64,000 nt of DNA. Origin: Microbacterium sp. BR1 (GTDB lineage Bacteria; Actinomycetota; Actinomycetes; Actinomycetales; Microbacteriaceae). Position numbers and translations under genes: made by a program. The stretch lies in contig NZ_NMUN01000008.1 of the NCBI RefSeq assembly GCF_002812725.1, forward strand, positions 124,001-188,000, given 5' to 3'. Shown in pieces: positions 33,822 to 41,446 of the stretch. Positions within the stretch are counted from its first letter, which is position 1; each line of letters starts with the position of its first letter. The notes under the pieces were generated by a model. That model was not told the origin of the DNA. It searched no databases and saw nothing but the letters and a program-made list of their open reading frames with translations.

Positions 33822-34423
33822 GCCTGCGCGAGCGAATCGGCTGGCCCTCCACGGTGCTCGCCATCGCCATAGTGCTCTCGGGATGCGCCGCCAACGACGC
33901 TCTCGCGGAGCAGTACCGGGACGGGAGTGAGAAGGGCTACATCTCCGGCGACTTTCAGGTCGTGGAGATCCCGGAGGGCGAGCGCGGCGATCCGGTCGAT
34001 TTCGAAGGAGTCATCGAGACCGGAGAACCGGTCTCCAGCAGCGACTACAGGGGGGACGTTCTGGTCGTGAACTTCTGGTATGCGGCATGCGGCCCATGCA
34101 TCGTCGAAGCGCCGCTCCTCGAGGAGGTATGGCAGAACTACCAGAGCGAGGGCGTCGCCTTCCTCGGGGTCAACACCTACGATCAGCCTGCCACCGCTCT
34201 GTCCTTCGCCCGGGACAACAACGTCACCTACCCGAGCGTCATCGACGTGAACGATGGAACCGTCAAGCTTGCGTTCGCGCAGGTCACTCCCATCCAGGCC
34301 ACCCCAACCACACTCGTCCTAGATCGGGACGGGCGGGTCGCCGCCCGGATAATCGGGCAGTTGGCAACCGCATCCATCCTGTCCACCCTCGTCGATGACG
34401 CTCTCGCGGAGGACTCTCCGTGA
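33818..34423 (+). CDS. TlpA/ResA-like thioredoxin lipoprotein
   Basis: 201 aa from ATG 33818, overlapping the upstream stop (ATGA). Lipobox IVLSGC (Cys23), then a redoxin domain with the active site FWYAACGPC (Cys91, Cys94) and the cis-Pro PIQATPTTLVLDRDG. In cytochrome c maturation system II such proteins reduce the apocytochrome CxxCH cysteines using electrons from CcdA, the next gene, before ResB/CcsB attach heme. Order and overlaps fit that pathway. Confidence 0.9.
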   Translation: MSLRERIGWPSTVLAIAIVLSGCAANDALAEQYRDGSEKGYISGDFQVVEIPEGERGDPVDFEGVIETGEPVSSSDYRGDVLVVNFWYAACGPCIVEAPLLEEVWQNYQSEGVAFLGVNTYDQPATALSFARDNNVTYPSVIDVNDGTVKLAFAQVTPIQATPTTLVLDRDGRVAARIIGQLATASILSTLVDDALAEDSP

Positions 34424-35187
34424 ATCCCGGTCAGCTGGTCTTCGATGGCGCCCTGTGGGTAGCGATCCCCATCGCCGTCCTCGCCGGTCTCGTCTCGTTC
34501 GTCTCGCCGTGCGTGCTACCTCTCGTGCCTGGCTACCTCGGCTACCTCGGTGGCACCTCGGTAGGTGATGGGGGAGCTGCTGATACTAATCAGCGCACGG
34601 CCACTGCGGACCGTGCCCGCATGATCGTGGGAGTGGGTTTGTTCATTGCAGGGTTCACCGTGGTGTTCGTGTCCGTGACGATCCTCGGCGGCACATTCGG
34701 TTACCTGCTGCTGCAATACGCGAACGTCCTGACCCGCATTTTCGGCGTGGTGGTGATCGCGCTGGGGCTGGTGTTCATCGGCTTCTTCGGGATCGCACAA
34801 CGCACCCTGCGGCCCCGCGTCCAAGGCCGGGCCGGATTAATCGGTGCACCCCTACTTGGGTTCGCACTCGGTGTCGGGTGGACTCCCTGCATTGGCCCCA
34901 CGCTGGCAGCGATCCTGTCTATGTCGTGGAACCTCGGCGACCCCGCCCGCGCGGGTCTCCTCGGGCTTGCATACTCAATGGGGCTCGGCATTCCCTTCCT
35001 TCTCCTCGCGCTCGGGTGGGGGTGGGCGTCACGCTCGGTGTCGATCCTCCGCCGCCACATCCGCGTCCTGAACATCGTCGGCGGGGCGCTGCTGGTTGTC
35101 TTGGGGCTGCTGATGGTGACCGGACTGTGGACCGCGCTGATGTCCACACTGCAGCAGGTGGTGATCAATGTCCCCGCCCCGCTCTGA
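34420..35187 (+). CDS. ccdA: Cytochrome c biogenesis protein CcdA
   Basis: 255 aa from GTG 34420, overlapping tlpA. Six membrane helices; redox cysteines at 31 (VSFVSPCVLPLVPGYLGYL) and 157 (GVGWTPCIGPTL) are the pair that carries electrons from cytoplasmic thioredoxin across the membrane. It should keep the TlpA-like protein reduced. It overlaps resB by 20 bases. Confidence 0.93.
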   Translation: MNPGQLVFDGALWVAIPIAVLAGLVSFVSPCVLPLVPGYLGYLGGTSVGDGGAADTNQRTATADRARMIVGVGLFIAGFTVVFVSVTILGGTFGYLLLQYANVLTRIFGVVVIALGLVFIGFFGIAQRTLRPRVQGRAGLIGAPLLGFALGVGWTPCIGPTLAAILSMSWNLGDPARAGLLGLAYSMGLGIPFLLLALGWGWASRSVSILRRHIRVLNIVGGALLVVLGLLMVTGLWTALMSTLQQVVINVPAPL

Positions 35188-36853
35188 CACCGATAGTGCG
35201 GTCGATCCGCTGCGGCCGCCCGATCACGCCGACACCGATCGGGCCGACATCGTCGCCCCCTCTCTCGGGCTGGTCGGGTGGATGCGATGGGCGTGGCGTC
35301 AGCTGACCAGTATGCGCACCGCCCTCGTCCTGTTGCTCTTCCTCGCGATCGCCGCCGTTCCGGGATCGCTGTTTCCGCAACGCAGCGCAGACCCGAACGG
35401 GGTCATCCAGTGGGAGCGCAACAACCCCGACGTCTTCCCCCTGGCCGACGCAGTCGGCTTGTTCGATGTGTACTCGTCGCCGTGGTTCTCCGCGATCTAC
35501 CTTCTGCTGTTCGCCTCCCTCATCGGCTGCGTGATCCCGCGCGCGAAGCACCATTACACCGCACTGCGGGCCCAGCCGCCTCGGACCCCTGCTCGGCTTG
35601 CCCGACTCCCGGCCTATCAGGAAACAACCCTGCCTGTCGTCGGCGGAAACACAGACGCCATGGGGCTCGCAGTTGACCTCGCGGAACGTCAGATGCGTCG
35701 GGCCGGCTATCGCGTGCACCGCTACGAAGGTGCGGGCTGGGCGTCGGTGTCGGCCGAACGGGGCTATGTGCGTGAGACCGGCAATCTGGTTTTCCACGTC
35801 GCCCTGGTTGGAGTGCTCACCTCGGTCGCCGTGGGCACCGGGTTCGCCTATACCGGACAGCGGGTCGTGGTGGAAGGCACCACGTTCGTCAACGCGCTCA
35901 GCGACTATTCCTCGTTCAATCCCGGCCGGTTCGTCGACGGGACCGTGCTCGCACCGTACTCACTCACCCTCGACGATTTCCAGGTCTCGTACCGACTCCC
36001 CGGCGCGCCTGGGGCCGGGCAGGCGGGGGACTTCTCTGCGGACGTCACCGTCCGCACACCGGGAGACGACGACCGCGCCGAGAGCGTGCTCGTGAACTAC
36101 CCGATCACCGTTGATGGCGATCGGGTCTACCTTCTCGGCAACGGCTATGCTCCCACCCTCTCCATCCGCAACTCCGACGGCGAGCTGGTCTACAGCGAGT
36201 CGCAGCCGTTCCTTCCGCAGGACTCTGCGATGACCTCTTTGGGGATCATCAAGATCCCGGACGGTCTGCCGGAGCAGGTCGGCCTCGTCGGCTTCTTCTA
36301 CCCCACGCAAGGCGTACTTCCCTCAGGCGCGTTCACCTCGATCTACCCCGATGTCGCGAATCCGGTCCTCACCCTCAATGTGTTCAGCGGCGATCTCGGC
36401 ATCGATGACGGGATACCCCGGTCGGTCTACACACTGGATGTCGGCGGGCTCACCCAGCTCACCGGCGCTGACTCCGGCCTGGACTCCCTCGAGCTCACCC
36501 CTGGAGGCACCGCTGATTTGCCGAACGGGTGGGGCACCATCACCTGGGAGGACGACACGGAACAGGTCGGCGAGCCGGTGAAACGGTTCGCGTCCCTACA
36601 GATCCAGAGGGATCCCAGTGGCGTCTGGGTGCTCGTCTTCTCGATCCTCGCCCTCCTGGGGCTGTTCGCCGGACTGTTCGTCCCGCGCCGACGCCTCTGG
36701 GTCAAAGCTCGTCTGATGCCGGACGGGGTTCACGTCGAATATGCCGGTCTCGCGCGGGGAGAGGACCCGGCCCTTTCCCGCGCCGTCAGCGACTTCGCAT
36801 CGCGACACTCCACCGCTTACACCGACCTGCCGAACGCAGCCCCACGCCCATGA
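35168..36853 (+). CDS. resB: Cytochrome c biogenesis protein ResB
   Basis: 561 aa. A proline- and aspartate-rich cytoplasmic N-terminus precedes LTSMRTALVLLLFLAIAAVPGSLFPQR, the hallmark first helix of ResB. A second helix pair surrounds residues 100-125, a large extracytoplasmic domain follows, and a final helix near 490-515 ends in VPRRRLWVKA. ResB and CcsB form the system II synthase that attaches heme to apocytochrome c outside the membrane. Start ATG 35168 lies inside ccdA. Confidence 0.92.
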   Translation: MSPPRSDTDSAVDPLRPPDHADTDRADIVAPSLGLVGWMRWAWRQLTSMRTALVLLLFLAIAAVPGSLFPQRSADPNGVIQWERNNPDVFPLADAVGLFDVYSSPWFSAIYLLLFASLIGCVIPRAKHHYTALRAQPPRTPARLARLPAYQETTLPVVGGNTDAMGLAVDLAERQMRRAGYRVHRYEGAGWASVSAERGYVRETGNLVFHVALVGVLTSVAVGTGFAYTGQRVVVEGTTFVNALSDYSSFNPGRFVDGTVLAPYSLTLDDFQVSYRLPGAPGAGQAGDFSADVTVRTPGDDDRAESVLVNYPITVDGDRVYLLGNGYAPTLSIRNSDGELVYSESQPFLPQDSAMTSLGIIKIPDGLPEQVGLVGFFYPTQGVLPSGAFTSIYPDVANPVLTLNVFSGDLGIDDGIPRSVYTLDVGGLTQLTGADSGLDSLELTPGGTADLPNGWGTITWEDDTEQVGEPVKRFASLQIQRDPSGVWVLVFSILALLGLFAGLFVPRRRLWVKARLMPDGVHVEYAGLARGEDPALSRAVSDFASRHSTAYTDLPNAAPRP

Positions 36854-37788
36854 CGGAATGGATCTCGGACGCACCGCCCACGTTGATGGGGTTCCTTTCC
36901 CCTGTCCCGCTGCCGTTCCCGCTGTTGCCGCTTATCGCGGCAGCTCTTGCGGTCGTCTACCTCGTAGGCGCGATCCGGATGTGGACGCGGGGCAGGCGCT
37001 GGCCGATCTGGCGAACAGTCAGCTTCCTGCTGGGCTGCGTCAGCCTCGCCGCCATCACCGGGCTGGGAGTCGAGGCCTACGGGTACGCGCTGTTCTCGGT
37101 GTTCATGTTCCAGCAACTCACGCTCATGATGGCGATCCCACCGCTGTTGGTCCTCGGCTCGCCGGGCACGCTGCTCTTGCGCGCCACCCCTCACCACGGC
37201 GCCGGCCGCATTGTCCTCCAGATAGCTCACGCGGGGCTTCGCAGCCGGTTCGCGCGGTGGCTCCTCAGCCCCTGGATCGCGCTGCCGCTCTATCTCTTCG
37301 CGTTCTACGGTCTCTACCTGGCCGACTTCGCCGACCTCATCCTCGCTTTGCCCGGAGGTCATCTCGGCCTCGAGGTCGGCTTCCTCATCGCGGGGATCCT
37401 GTTCACCATCCCCGTGCTTTCCTCAGACCCGTTGCCCGTGCACCTCAATCACGCGGGACGAGCACTCGACGTCTTCGCGGAAGCCGCGCTGCACGCATTC
37501 TTCGGGGTGTTCCTGATGATCGCGGCAAGCCTTCTTATCGACAACTTCGCCGCATCCAGCCTCGCCCTCGGCGTTGACCCCCTCGTAGACCAGAGAATCG
37601 CGGGAGGGCTGGCCTGGTCGTACGGAGAAGCACCCACCCTGCTGATGCTCCTCTTCGTCATGCATCGCTGGTACCGCGACGACACCACCCGCGACGCAGC
37701 CGCCGCACGATACGCCGACACACACGGCGACCCCGATCTCGACGCCTACAACGCCTACCTCGAAACGCTCCGCAAGAGGGACACCTGA
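36850..37788 (+). CDS. Cytochrome c oxidase assembly / copper-related membrane protein, CtaG (caa3) type
   Basis: 312 aa from ATG 36850, overlapping resB (ATGA). About eight membrane helices; MFQQLTLMMAIPPLLVLGSP and VHLNHAGRALDVFAEAALHAFFGVFLM are recognisable blocks of the caa3_CtaG family, which in Gram-positive bacteria assists copper loading or assembly of terminal oxidases. Actinobacterial relatives are often fused to CopD; here it stands alone beside CopC in the same operon. It could serve either copper transfer or oxidase assembly. Confidence 0.82.
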   Translation: MTEWISDAPPTLMGFLSPVPLPFPLLPLIAAALAVVYLVGAIRMWTRGRRWPIWRTVSFLLGCVSLAAITGLGVEAYGYALFSVFMFQQLTLMMAIPPLLVLGSPGTLLLRATPHHGAGRIVLQIAHAGLRSRFARWLLSPWIALPLYLFAFYGLYLADFADLILALPGGHLGLEVGFLIAGILFTIPVLSSDPLPVHLNHAGRALDVFAEAALHAFFGVFLMIAASLLIDNFAASSLALGVDPLVDQRIAGGLAWSYGEAPTLLMLLFVMHRWYRDDTTRDAAAARYADTHGDPDLDAYNAYLETLRKRDT

Positions 37789-38009
37789 CGAATGCTCTCG
37801 CTCACCTTCGCCTCTCACCCGACGCGACGCCGACACCGGCGACGGCAGGGTCACCGCTGTCCCGCCCCGAACCCGGCTCACTCCGGCCTCGATCGTCGAT
37901 GCCTGGCTCACCACCCTCCTGCCGATCAGCGCCGGAGCCGGATTGATCCTTTTCGGATTCACTCACCGTCTTCGCAACCGACCTCGCCCTCACGATTGGA
38001 AACAACTCA
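37789..38009 (+). other. Gap between ctaG-like and ccsB genes
   Basis: 221 bp. One frame reads VDAWLTTLLPISAGAGLILFGF, a possible membrane helix, but has no usable start or ribosome-binding site and runs on out of frame under ccsB. It may be the remains of a small membrane gene. No convincing gene is called. Confidence 0.35.
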
Positions 38010-39056
38010 ATGCCCGGAACAGACCCACTTTCCCTCGATGGGATCTCACTGCTGCTGGTGTGGACGGCAATCGCCACCTACTCCCTAGCCTTCATCGCCT
38101 TCACCATCGACCTGGCGCAACGTGCCTCGCGCGCCGATACAGCGCACCTCCAGGAGCACCTACCCGCGCTCGTCGCTGTGGGCACAAACGCCCCCCACTC
38201 CGGCGTGGCAGACTTCGCCAACACTGCCGCCGCGAAACCAGCAGTCATCGATGCCCTGCGGGTGCCGCCAAGACTGCGCCCCCGACTGCTGTGGGCGCGC
38301 ATCGGCACCGCGCTCACCGTCCTCGGGTTTCTCTTCCACGCGGCGGGCACCGTCTCACGCGGCATCGCGGCCGAGCGGGTTCCGTGGGCGAACATGTACG
38401 AATTCGCCCTCACCGGGACGTTGCTGATCGTGGCGGTCTTCCTCCTCGTCCTCCGGTTGTACGACCTGCGTTTCCTGGGTGCATTTCTCCTCGGAATGGT
38501 CGTGCTCCTTCTCGGTGGGGCGGCGGTCGCGTTCTACGTGGAGGTCGTCCCGCTGATGGACCCGCTCAAGAGCATCTGGCTGGTGATCCACGTGTTCGTC
38601 GCGTCCCTCGCCACAGCACTCTTCGCGATTGCATGCGGAATATCGGTCACGCAGTTGCTGCAAGCGCGCCGCGAGACGCGAGACTTGGCTACGTCCGACG
38701 ATGCCGACATTCCCCGCTCTGGACTTCTGCGCGCACTCCCCAGTTCCGACGCCCTGGAATCGCTGTCCTACCGGTTTGCGATCGTCGGTTTCATGTTCTG
38801 GACATTCACGCTCATCGCCGGCGCCATCTGGGCAAACGACTCGTGGGGCCGCTATTGGGGCTTCGACACCAAAGAGGTGTGGACTTTCGTCATCTGGGTG
38901 CTCTACGCCGGTTACATCCACGCCCGGGCGACCCGCGGATGGCGGGGCAAGCGTTCCGCCTGGCTGTCCATCATCGGTTTCATGACCGTGCTGTTCAACT
39001 TCACCATCGTCAACATCTTCTTCAAGGGCCTGCACTCATACTCGGGCCTCAGTTGA
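38010..39056 (+). CDS. ccsB: Cytochrome c biogenesis protein CcsB/ResC (heme handling)
   Basis: 348 aa from ATG 38010. Eight or so membrane helices; the tryptophan-rich heme motif WANDSWGRYWGFDTKEVWTF lies near residue 270-290, and conserved histidines occur in FHAAG, IHVFVAS and YIHARATRG. CcsB exports and presents heme to ResB for attachment to apocytochrome c. It completes TlpA-CcdA-ResB-CcsB, i.e. a whole system II set, and ends the long plus-strand block. It converges on the SPC-type ATPase, whose stop is 10 bases away. Confidence 0.93.
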   Translation: MPGTDPLSLDGISLLLVWTAIATYSLAFIAFTIDLAQRASRADTAHLQEHLPALVAVGTNAPHSGVADFANTAAAKPAVIDALRVPPRLRPRLLWARIGTALTVLGFLFHAAGTVSRGIAAERVPWANMYEFALTGTLLIVAVFLLVLRLYDLRFLGAFLLGMVVLLLGGAAVAFYVEVVPLMDPLKSIWLVIHVFVASLATALFAIACGISVTQLLQARRETRDLATSDDADIPRSGLLRALPSSDALESLSYRFAIVGFMFWTFTLIAGAIWANDSWGRYWGFDTKEVWTFVIWVLYAGYIHARATRGWRGKRSAWLSIIGFMTVLFNFTIVNIFFKGLHSYSGLS

Positions 39057-39065
39057 TCGGCAGGT

Positions 39066-40919
39066 TCAGGACGTCGAGGCGAGTGCGGGCTGCGAGGCGG
39101 CTGACTCAGTCATGCTGCGAACGAGAGCCGGGCGACGCGCAGCGCGAACGCCGTTCGCGATGACGATCAGCTCGGCTATCTCGTGAACCAGGACGACCCC
39201 AGCGAGCCCCATCACCCCGAATAGCGCGAGGGGGAAAAGCACAACGACAATCGCCAGCGCAAGGCCGATGTTGGCCGTCATGATCCGCCGACCGCGTCTC
39301 GCGTGCGCCAAGGCAATAGGGATAAGGCGAAGATCGTGGCCCGTGAAGGCGACGTCAGCAGATTCGATCGCCGCCGCGGAACCGCGCACTCCCATGGCGA
39401 TCCCAACCGTTGCGGTAGCCAGCGCCGGGGCGTCGTTGATGCCGTCACCGACCATCGCGGTCGGATGCGTCGCCACGAGCTCCACGATCGCGTCGGCCTT
39501 ATCTTTCGGCAGCTGCTCCGCCCGGACTTCGGTAATCCCGGCTTCCTCAGCGATCGCGCGCGCGGTGCGATCGCTGTCACCGGTGAGCATGATCGTGTCG
39601 ATGCCCTGCGCGTGCAGCATCCGAACGGTCTCTGCCGACTCGGGCCGCAGCTCGTCACGCACCCCAATCAGACCGGCGAGCTGACTGTCTGCTTCGACGA
39701 CAACAACGGTCATGCCGTGAGCTGCAATCTCTTCCGCGGCGACGCGGAGCCCCCCGGGGTCCAGCCAGCAGGCGTTGCCGACGTGCACGACCCGGTCGCC
39801 CACCTGGCCGGTGACACCGTGGCCGGCGTCCTCCACCACGTTCGTCGCGGAGGCGCCTCCCGTTCCGGCTTGGTTGATCGCCGCAGCCAGTGGGTGTGTG
39901 CTGGTGGCCTCGACCGCTGCAGCCCAGTCCAACAGCTCCTCGCGGGTAACGCCCGGGGCGGGTCGCACGTCCGCGACAATCGGTCTGTTGCGGGTGAGTG
40001 TTCCCGTCTTATCTAGTGCCACGGTACGAATGGTGCCGAGTTGCTCGAACGCCTCGCCGGACTTGATCACCACACCGAACTTTGATGCGGCGCCGATCGC
40101 GCTGATCACCGTCACCGGAACCGCGATCGCCAAAGCGCAGGGCGACGCGGCGACGAGGACGACCAGGGCGCGCTCGACCCACGTCCCGGGATCCCCCACG
40201 ATGAACCCGAAAACGACGATCGCGGCAGCGGCAACCAGCACTACAGGCACTAGGGGGCGCGCGATGCGATCTGCGAGCCGAGCCCGATCTCCTTTCCGGG
40301 CATGAGCTTGCTCCACCAAAGCAACGATCTGCGTCAGCGAGTTATCCCGTCCATTCGCAGTCGCCTCGATGCGGAGCGTGGCCGCCCCATTCACCGAACC
40401 CGCGGCGACCGTCGCGCCAGGCGCGACATCTACCGGGATGGACTCGCCCGTCACTGCAGACGTGTCCAGACTCGAGCGACCCTCCACGACCACACCGTCC
40501 GTCGCGACACGTTCGCCGGCACCCACAACCAGGATGTCGAGTTCGCGCACCTCCGAGGCGGGGATCGTGAGATCGCTGTCAAGGCGCGAGACGCGCGCCG
40601 TCTCTGGAATCAGGGATAGTAGCGCGCGCAGGCCCTCCTTTGCGCGGTCCATCGCACGGTCCTCAAGGGCTTCGGCGAGGGAGAACAAGAACGCAAGCGT
40701 GGCTGCCTCGCCCACGTGGCCGAGCAGCACAGCCCCGATCGCGGCGATCGTCATCAGCAGTCCCACCCCGAGACGTCCGCGGAGAAGCCGCCGAACAGCG
40801 CCGGGAACGAACGTGTACGCGCCCGCCACCAACGCGGCCGACTGCAACGCCAACGCGAGGATGTCGAGCCCAGACCACTTGAAGATGTACCCGACGAGCA
40901 GGAACACCCCAGAAAGCAC
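39066..40919 (-). CDS. Heavy-metal P1B-type ATPase with SPC motif (copy 1)
   Basis: 617 aa from GTG 40919. Transport motif Ser259-Pro-Cys261 in AASPCALAI, phosphorylation site DKTGTLT, MVGDGINDAPAL and a C-terminal VLVHEIAELIVIANG. SPC plus an HE-x motif and no N-terminal metal domain place it with P1B-4 pumps (Co, Zn, Cd, Fe). It is closely related to the protein at 41443. Homology to that paralogue continues upstream of the chosen start (EEVRPAWWRDR), yet no ATG, GTG or TTG exists in that frame back to its stop, so the true start may be unusual or the 5' end damaged. Divergent from cmtR. Confidence 0.85.
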   Translation of the reverse strand: MLSGVFLLVGYIFKWSGLDILALALQSAALVAGAYTFVPGAVRRLLRGRLGVGLLMTIAAIGAVLLGHVGEAATLAFLFSLAEALEDRAMDRAKEGLRALLSLIPETARVSRLDSDLTIPASEVRELDILVVGAGERVATDGVVVEGRSSLDTSAVTGESIPVDVAPGATVAAGSVNGAATLRIEATANGRDNSLTQIVALVEQAHARKGDRARLADRIARPLVPVVLVAAAAIVVFGFIVGDPGTWVERALVVLVAASPCALAIAVPVTVISAIGAASKFGVVIKSGEAFEQLGTIRTVALDKTGTLTRNRPIVADVRPAPGVTREELLDWAAAVEATSTHPLAAAINQAGTGGASATNVVEDAGHGVTGQVGDRVVHVGNACWLDPGGLRVAAEEIAAHGMTVVVVEADSQLAGLIGVRDELRPESAETVRMLHAQGIDTIMLTGDSDRTARAIAEEAGITEVRAEQLPKDKADAIVELVATHPTAMVGDGINDAPALATATVGIAMGVRGSAAAIESADVAFTGHDLRLIPIALAHARRGRRIMTANIGLALAIVVVLFPLALFGVMGLAGVVLVHEIAELIVIANGVRAARRPALVRSMTESAASQPALASTS

Positions 40920-41043
40920 GGAGGGCAGCAGCGCACGATCGCGCCACCAGGCAGGGCGGACCTCCTCATACTGGTAGCGCCGATTGTTGCTGAGTTGCGT
41001 ATTCAGCGGCTTCCGACTCTTCTCCCAATGAATGGTGGGGCAC

Positions 41044-41079
41044 TGATCACCAATGATTGATCAGCGCTTGCTGTATAGT
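41044..41079 (+). promoter_or_regulatory. cmtR promoter/operator region
   Basis: TGATCA-N8-TGATCA (41044-41063), an imperfect dyad suited to an ArsR-type dimer, is followed by a -10-like TATAGT (41074-41079) only 7 bases before ATG 41087. There is no Shine-Dalgarno, so cmtR is probably transcribed leaderless. The site also fronts the divergent SPC ATPase. Confidence 0.5.
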
Positions 41080-41086
41080 TCAGTAC

Positions 41087-41446
41087 ATGCTGACTATTGC
41101 TTCGCGCCTCGACGTCATGAACCGGCTCGGCCGGGCCATGGCGGACCCGACGCGCTCCCGGATCTTGATGACTCTGCTGAACGCACCGAGCTATCCGGCC
41201 GTGCTCTCGCGCGAGCTGGAGCTGACCCGCTCGAACGTCTCGAACCACCTGACGTGCCTGCGTGACTGCGGGATCGTGGTCGCCGAGCCTGAGGGTCGCC
41301 AGACGCGCTACGAGATCGCTGACCCGCATCTTGCGGCTGCGCTCGTCGCGCTCGTGGATGTGACGCTGGCGGTCGATGAGCACGCGCCGTGTGTGGACTC
41401 GTCGTGCACGGTGCCGGGCTGCTGCGGTACAGGGGCGGACGCGTGA
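41087..41446 (+). CDS. cmtR: Cd(II)/Pb(II)-sensing ArsR-family repressor CmtR
   Basis: 119 aa from ATG 41087. ArsR/SmtB winged helix with recognition helix TRSNVSNHLTCLRDCG. Cysteines at 57, 61 and 102 fall exactly at the numbered Cd/Pb ligands of Mycobacterium tuberculosis CmtR (C57, C61 in the recognition helix, C102 in the tail). The C-terminal HAPCVDSSCTVPGCC adds further cysteines. Metal binding should release the repressor from the shared operator and turn on the flanking pumps. Its stop overlaps the start of the next gene. Confidence 0.92.
   Translation: MLTIASRLDVMNRLGRAMADPTRSRILMTLLNAPSYPAVLSRELELTRSNVSNHLTCLRDCGIVVAEPEGRQTRYEIADPHLAAALVALVDVTLAVDEHAPCVDSSCTVPGCCGTGADA

Noticed and set aside
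37943..39163. A 406-codon plus-strand frame covering ccsB
   Set aside because: Apart from a short hydrophobic start it is an out-of-frame reading of ccsB, whose own frame has the heme-handling motif.
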